This document shows positions 31,756-34,050 of a stretch of DNA of 34,050 nt, piece after piece (within the stretch, counting starts at the first letter, position 1; every line of letters starts with the position of its first letter). This DNA is from Mycobacterium sp. ST-F2 (GTDB taxonomy: Bacteria > Actinomycetota > Actinomycetes > Mycobacteriales > Mycobacteriaceae): assembly GCF_001905655.1 (NCBI RefSeq), contig NZ_JMHT01000019.1, positions 1 through 34,050 on the forward strand. Direction: 5' to 3'. The notes under the pieces are model-generated. The model saw only the letters and a list, made by a program, of their open reading frames with translations, made no database searches and had not been told where the DNA came from. The position numbers were made by a program, and so were the translations under genes.

Positions 31756-32487
31756 TCAGTTGGCGGGCGGAGGTGGAACCGGTGCCCCTGGCGGGGGCGG
31801 AAGCTCGGGCGGCTCGTAGTACTGCGCGAGCCCCGGCGGGATGTTGGTCCCCGGTGGCGGCGCGGTACCCGGGAGCGATTCGCCCAGTTGCTGCTGCGGG
31901 TACTGGCCGAGTGCTCCACCCCGCAGGCGGCCGTCGTGGTACATGTCGATGTACCGGTTGAGCCACTCGTGTGGGCTGCTGTCGGCGTGCTCCTGGCCGG
32001 GGTCAACCCCGAACTGCTCACACTTGCCGGGTGCCGACGGCTTGAGGCACTGCCCCACCCCGTACGCGTTGTTGAAGGGGTTGAGGTTGGGCGGGGTGCC
32101 GGCGCCCGAGCCCGGGCGAGACGGCACCGCGTTCTGGCCCAGCACAGTGTCCGCGGTCAGTCCTGGCGTGCCCAGCGGCATGCCCAGTGGGCCGGCGATG
32201 GGAGCCGTTGCTGCCGGATCAGTGTTGCCGGCGGGACGCTGCCCGAGGACGTTCAAGCCCTGGGCGCCCAGCGGTGCGCCGAGGACCGGCATCGGGGCGT
32301 CCGCCATGGGAGCGGGACCCAGAGCCGCGGCCGCCTGGGCGGCGAGCGCGTCAGTCCTGTCATCGTGACCGGGCGTCGGAATCGGGTCATTCCAGTCGGC
32401 CGAAGCCGCGCCGGCGAAGGCGATGGACGCCGCGGCGGCGATCACGCCCGCCGCCGCGGCTTTGCCCATCAATTTACTGCCGAGCAT
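31756..32487 (-). CDS. Proline-rich secreted protein in the porin operon
   Basis: This encodes 243 residues. The start ATG at 32487 overlaps the stop of the upstream MspA gene as TAATG, so the two are translationally coupled. The signal peptide (GKAAAAGVIAAAASIAFAGA) ends at ASA. The mature protein is low in complexity: Ala/Pro-rich up to about residue 130, a short ordered core with two cysteines (GQCLKPSAPGKCEQFG) and HEWLNRYIDMYHDGRL, then a Pro-rich tail (PPELPPPPGAPVPPPPAN). It probably acts in the cell envelope beside the porins. No catalytic motif is seen. Confidence 0.72.
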   Translation of the reverse strand: MLGSKLMGKAAAAGVIAAAASIAFAGAASADWNDPIPTPGHDDRTDALAAQAAAALGPAPMADAPMPVLGAPLGAQGLNVLGQRPAGNTDPAATAPIAGPLGMPLGTPGLTADTVLGQNAVPSRPGSGAGTPPNLNPFNNAYGVGQCLKPSAPGKCEQFGVDPGQEHADSSPHEWLNRYIDMYHDGRLRGGALGQYPQQQLGESLPGTAPPPGTNIPPGLAQYYEPPELPPPPGAPVPPPPAN

Positions 32488-33161
32488 TAGACCGACTTGG
32501 TGATGCCGTAGTACGCCACGATGTCGTCGGTGTCGGTGGTGGAGCTGGTCAGCACCGCGTAGGACCGCAGGAACGACTGGCCGACGCAGCCGTCGACCTT
32601 GATGTGGGTGTCCTTCAGGGTGACGCGCACCGGCGCCGCCTTGAAGGTCTTCTTGTCGACCGGCACCTGGGTCACCGTGCCCGGCTTCGCGTGGATTTCC
32701 AGGGTGCCCGACAGCGGGAACGTGACACCGGTCGGGATGGCACCGGTGAAGATGTTCGCGTTGGCGGTGCTGGCACCGACCTGGCCGATCAGACGAATCT
32801 GACCGAGCTCGATGCCGCAGCCGATCTGGTAGCCGGCTTCCAGCGTGCCGCCGGCCAGCTTCGTCTTTCCGCCGCCGGTGACAGTGCCGGTGAAGGTGCC
32901 ACCCACCAGGTACTCACGGGAGCTGACCGCGGTGGTCAGCGGGGCGACCGGCAACTGGGTCTCGTTGGTCGCTGCCACGGTCAGGACCCAGCCGTCGGGC
33001 GAGGTGATGGTGGCCGGCTCGTCCGAGCCGACAACGCCGGTGTCCACGGGCGGGCCGTCGGGGTCTGCCATCGCGACCGGTGCAGCGATTGCCGGCAGCA
33101 GCATGCACGCCGCGGCCAATACAGCGGAAGGTTTCAACATGGTGGTTGCAATGCCCTTCAT
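32487..33161 (-). CDS. MspA family porin-like protein
   Basis: This encodes 224 residues. A signal peptide (KPSAVLAAACMLLPAIAAPV, ending MADA-like at MADP) leads into an MspA core: GWVLTVAATNETQLPVAPLT, SSREYLVGGTFTG, GTLEAGYQIGCGI, VDGCVGQSFLRSYAVLT. The known acidic constriction motif of M. smegmatis MspA (Asp90/91/93) is not obvious, while a cysteine pair (Cys115 and Cys192) is present. Pore properties may therefore differ. It is the second gene of a three-gene operon, 52 bp downstream of a paralogue and coupled to the proline-rich gene. An ATG at 33140 is an alternative start giving a more usual signal peptide length. Confidence 0.88.
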   Translation of the reverse strand: MKGIATTMLKPSAVLAAACMLLPAIAAPVAMADPDGPPVDTGVVGSDEPATITSPDGWVLTVAATNETQLPVAPLTTAVSSREYLVGGTFTGTVTGGGKTKLAGGTLEAGYQIGCGIELGQIRLIGQVGASTANANIFTGAIPTGVTFPLSGTLEIHAKPGTVTQVPVDKKTFKAAPVRVTLKDTHIKVDGCVGQSFLRSYAVLTSSTTDTDDIVAYYGITKSV

Positions 33162-33213
33162 CAGTTCAGGTTTGGTTGGAGGGGAAGTTGGACTGCGACA
33201 GCTGGATCGCTGC

Positions 33214-33888
33214 TCAGACGGCCTTGGTCACACCGAGGTAGGTGATCACGTCGTCGGTGTTGTCCGTGGAGCTCGTCAGCGTCGCGTACGAACGGATGAA
33301 GGACTGGCCGGCGCACTGGTCGGTCTTGATCCGGACACCGGTGATGCTGATGCGGGTGGAGGTGCCCTTGAACGACTTCTTGTCGATCGCGACGGTCGTG
33401 ACGGTGCCCGGCTTCAGGTAGATCTTGCCCTGCAGGCTGACGCCGGCCTGCCACGTCGGGCCGGCCAGGCTGATACCCGGGGTGAAGGACGCACCGGGGT
33501 TGATCTCGGCCTCGTCGGAGATGATGCCGCAGCCGATCTGCTCGCCGGCTTCCAGCGTGCCACCGGCCAGCTTGGTCTTGCCGCCGCCGGTGATGGTGCC
33601 GGTGAAGGTACCGGCGACCCAGTACTCACGCGACGAGATGGCGGTGGTCAGCGGGGCGACCGGAAGCTGGGTCTCATTGGTGCCGACGACCTGCAGGTGC
33701 CAGCCGTCGGGGGTGTCCAGGACTCCGGCCGGGCCGGACGGGACAGCACCCACGCCTGGGGGCGGCGGGCCGGGGTTGCCGGCGGGCTCCACGGCGGGAT
33801 CGGCCGGCGGGTCGGCGAGTGCCAACGGCGCGGTACCGACCGGGAGCACCACGCAAAGGGCTGCCAACATGGCAATACGGTTCGACAT
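33214..33888 (-). CDS. MspA family porin-like protein
   Basis: This encodes 224 residues from the ATG at 33888 (MSNRIAMLAALCVVLP). The signal peptide ends at ALADP. A Pro/Gly linker (about 27-56) precedes the MspA core: GWHLQVVGTNETQLPVAPLT, SSREYWVAGTFTG, GTLEAGEQIGCGI and QCAGQSFIRSYATLT. Cys120 and Cys192 align with the cysteines of the neighbouring paralogue. Similarity to the 32487-33161 gene is high in the first strand region and lower in the middle, so the two are an older tandem duplication. It is the first gene of the operon. An in-frame extension up to 33975 lacks a signal peptide and is not used. Confidence 0.88.
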   Translation of the reverse strand: MSNRIAMLAALCVVLPVGTAPLALADPPADPAVEPAGNPGPPPPGVGAVPSGPAGVLDTPDGWHLQVVGTNETQLPVAPLTTAISSREYWVAGTFTGTITGGGKTKLAGGTLEAGEQIGCGIISDEAEINPGASFTPGISLAGPTWQAGVSLQGKIYLKPGTVTTVAIDKKSFKGTSTRISITGVRIKTDQCAGQSFIRSYATLTSSTDNTDDVITYLGVTKAV

Positions 33889-33908
33889 GGTGATGAGCGC
33901 GCCTCTCG

Positions 33909-33920
33909 TAATCGTGATTA
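33909..33920. promoter_or_regulatory. Palindrome upstream of the porin operon
   Basis: TAATCGTGATTA is a palindrome with a 2-bp centre, located 21 bp upstream of the first porin start codon. CAGCG/CGCTG arms (33921-33940) follow. This could be an operator or part of the 5' leader; no protein can be assigned. Confidence 0.3.
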
Positions 33921-34050
33921 CAGCGTTCCTGTGAGCGCTGTAGTTGCTGAATTTGTGTCGTTGCGGAGCTTCCACTGGATGGGTTGCCAGACGGTAAACG
34001 GGCTCTTCATGATTGACGGTGTAGTTGGGGTCTGAATCCGCCGGTTTCGA

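Noticed and set aside
31295..31966. N-terminal extension of the lone MspA gene up to 31966
   Set aside because: It would bury the signal peptide internally and overlaps the small secreted gene on the other strand; the GTG at 31294 gives a proper signal peptide.
32845..34035. 396-codon plus-strand frame opposite the porin genes
   Set aside because: The opposite strand encodes two MspA-type porins with signal peptides; the plus frame has no protein-like features.
1..34050. CRISPR array
   Set aside because: No regularly spaced repeats of 25-40 bp and no cas genes were seen.

Overview
The window is high-GC DNA with mycobacterial signatures: three MspA-family porin genes, several small secreted proteins, a DUF6480 membrane peptide, a GT87 mannosyltransferase and an EspC-like type VII secretion substrate. 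A rapidly growing Mycolicibacterium-type organism fits best. This is inferred from gene content only.

Two regions can be separated. Positions 1 to about 24620 look like an accreted genomic island. It opens with the end of an IS21-like element (1-50). A TetR regulator, a GT87 mannosyltransferase, a fragment of a replication-initiator gene (2103-2192) and an MbcA/Xre-like antitoxin with a broken RES toxin remnant follow. From about 3043 to 21900 nearly every recognisable gene is defence- or conflict-related. In order these are a kinase / HEPN-like / UDG-fold / UDG-fold block on the minus strand; a PIN-domain protein with an unknown overlapping partner; a type III restriction-modification pair (Mod and Res); a GNAT protein; an RHH-YfbU plus DUF3800 operon with a palindromic operator; an EspC-like protein with a large probable type VII polymorphic toxin and immunity gene; a DUF6882 protein; an ApeA-like HEPN protein; and a small membrane protein operon. 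The island ends with an actinobacterial HUH replication initiator (22789-24357) and a 47-bp copy of the 3' half of a tRNA-Phe gene with its terminator (24575-24652). This is the hallmark of an integrative element inserted in a tRNA gene. The orientation of the tRNA fragment implies that the element lies to its left and that the intact tRNA-Phe should be beyond the left edge of the window. No integrase is visible.

From about 24660 to the end the DNA looks more like core mycobacterial chromosome: a small secreted protein, an AbiEi/AbiEii type IV toxin-antitoxin operon with two large inverted-repeat operators, a second small secreted protein, a conserved protein of unknown function, a TetR regulator, a DUF6480 peptide, a flavodoxin-like oxidoreductase, a PNPOx-like flavoprotein, and a cell-envelope cluster. 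The cluster holds a lone MspA-type porin, a small secreted peptide, and a three-gene operon of two MspA-type porins followed by a proline-rich secreted protein.

The strongest candidate for an undescribed system is the minus-strand block at 3043-7656. It holds a protein kinase with a long N-terminal extension, a 651-residue protein with a C-terminal HEPN-type RNxxxH motif, and two different overlapping uracil-DNA-glycosylase-fold proteins, one with a 4Fe-4S cysteine pattern and an altered catalytic loop. A second point of interest is that the promoters of the RHH-YfbU operon and the AbiE operon share a -10/operator block.
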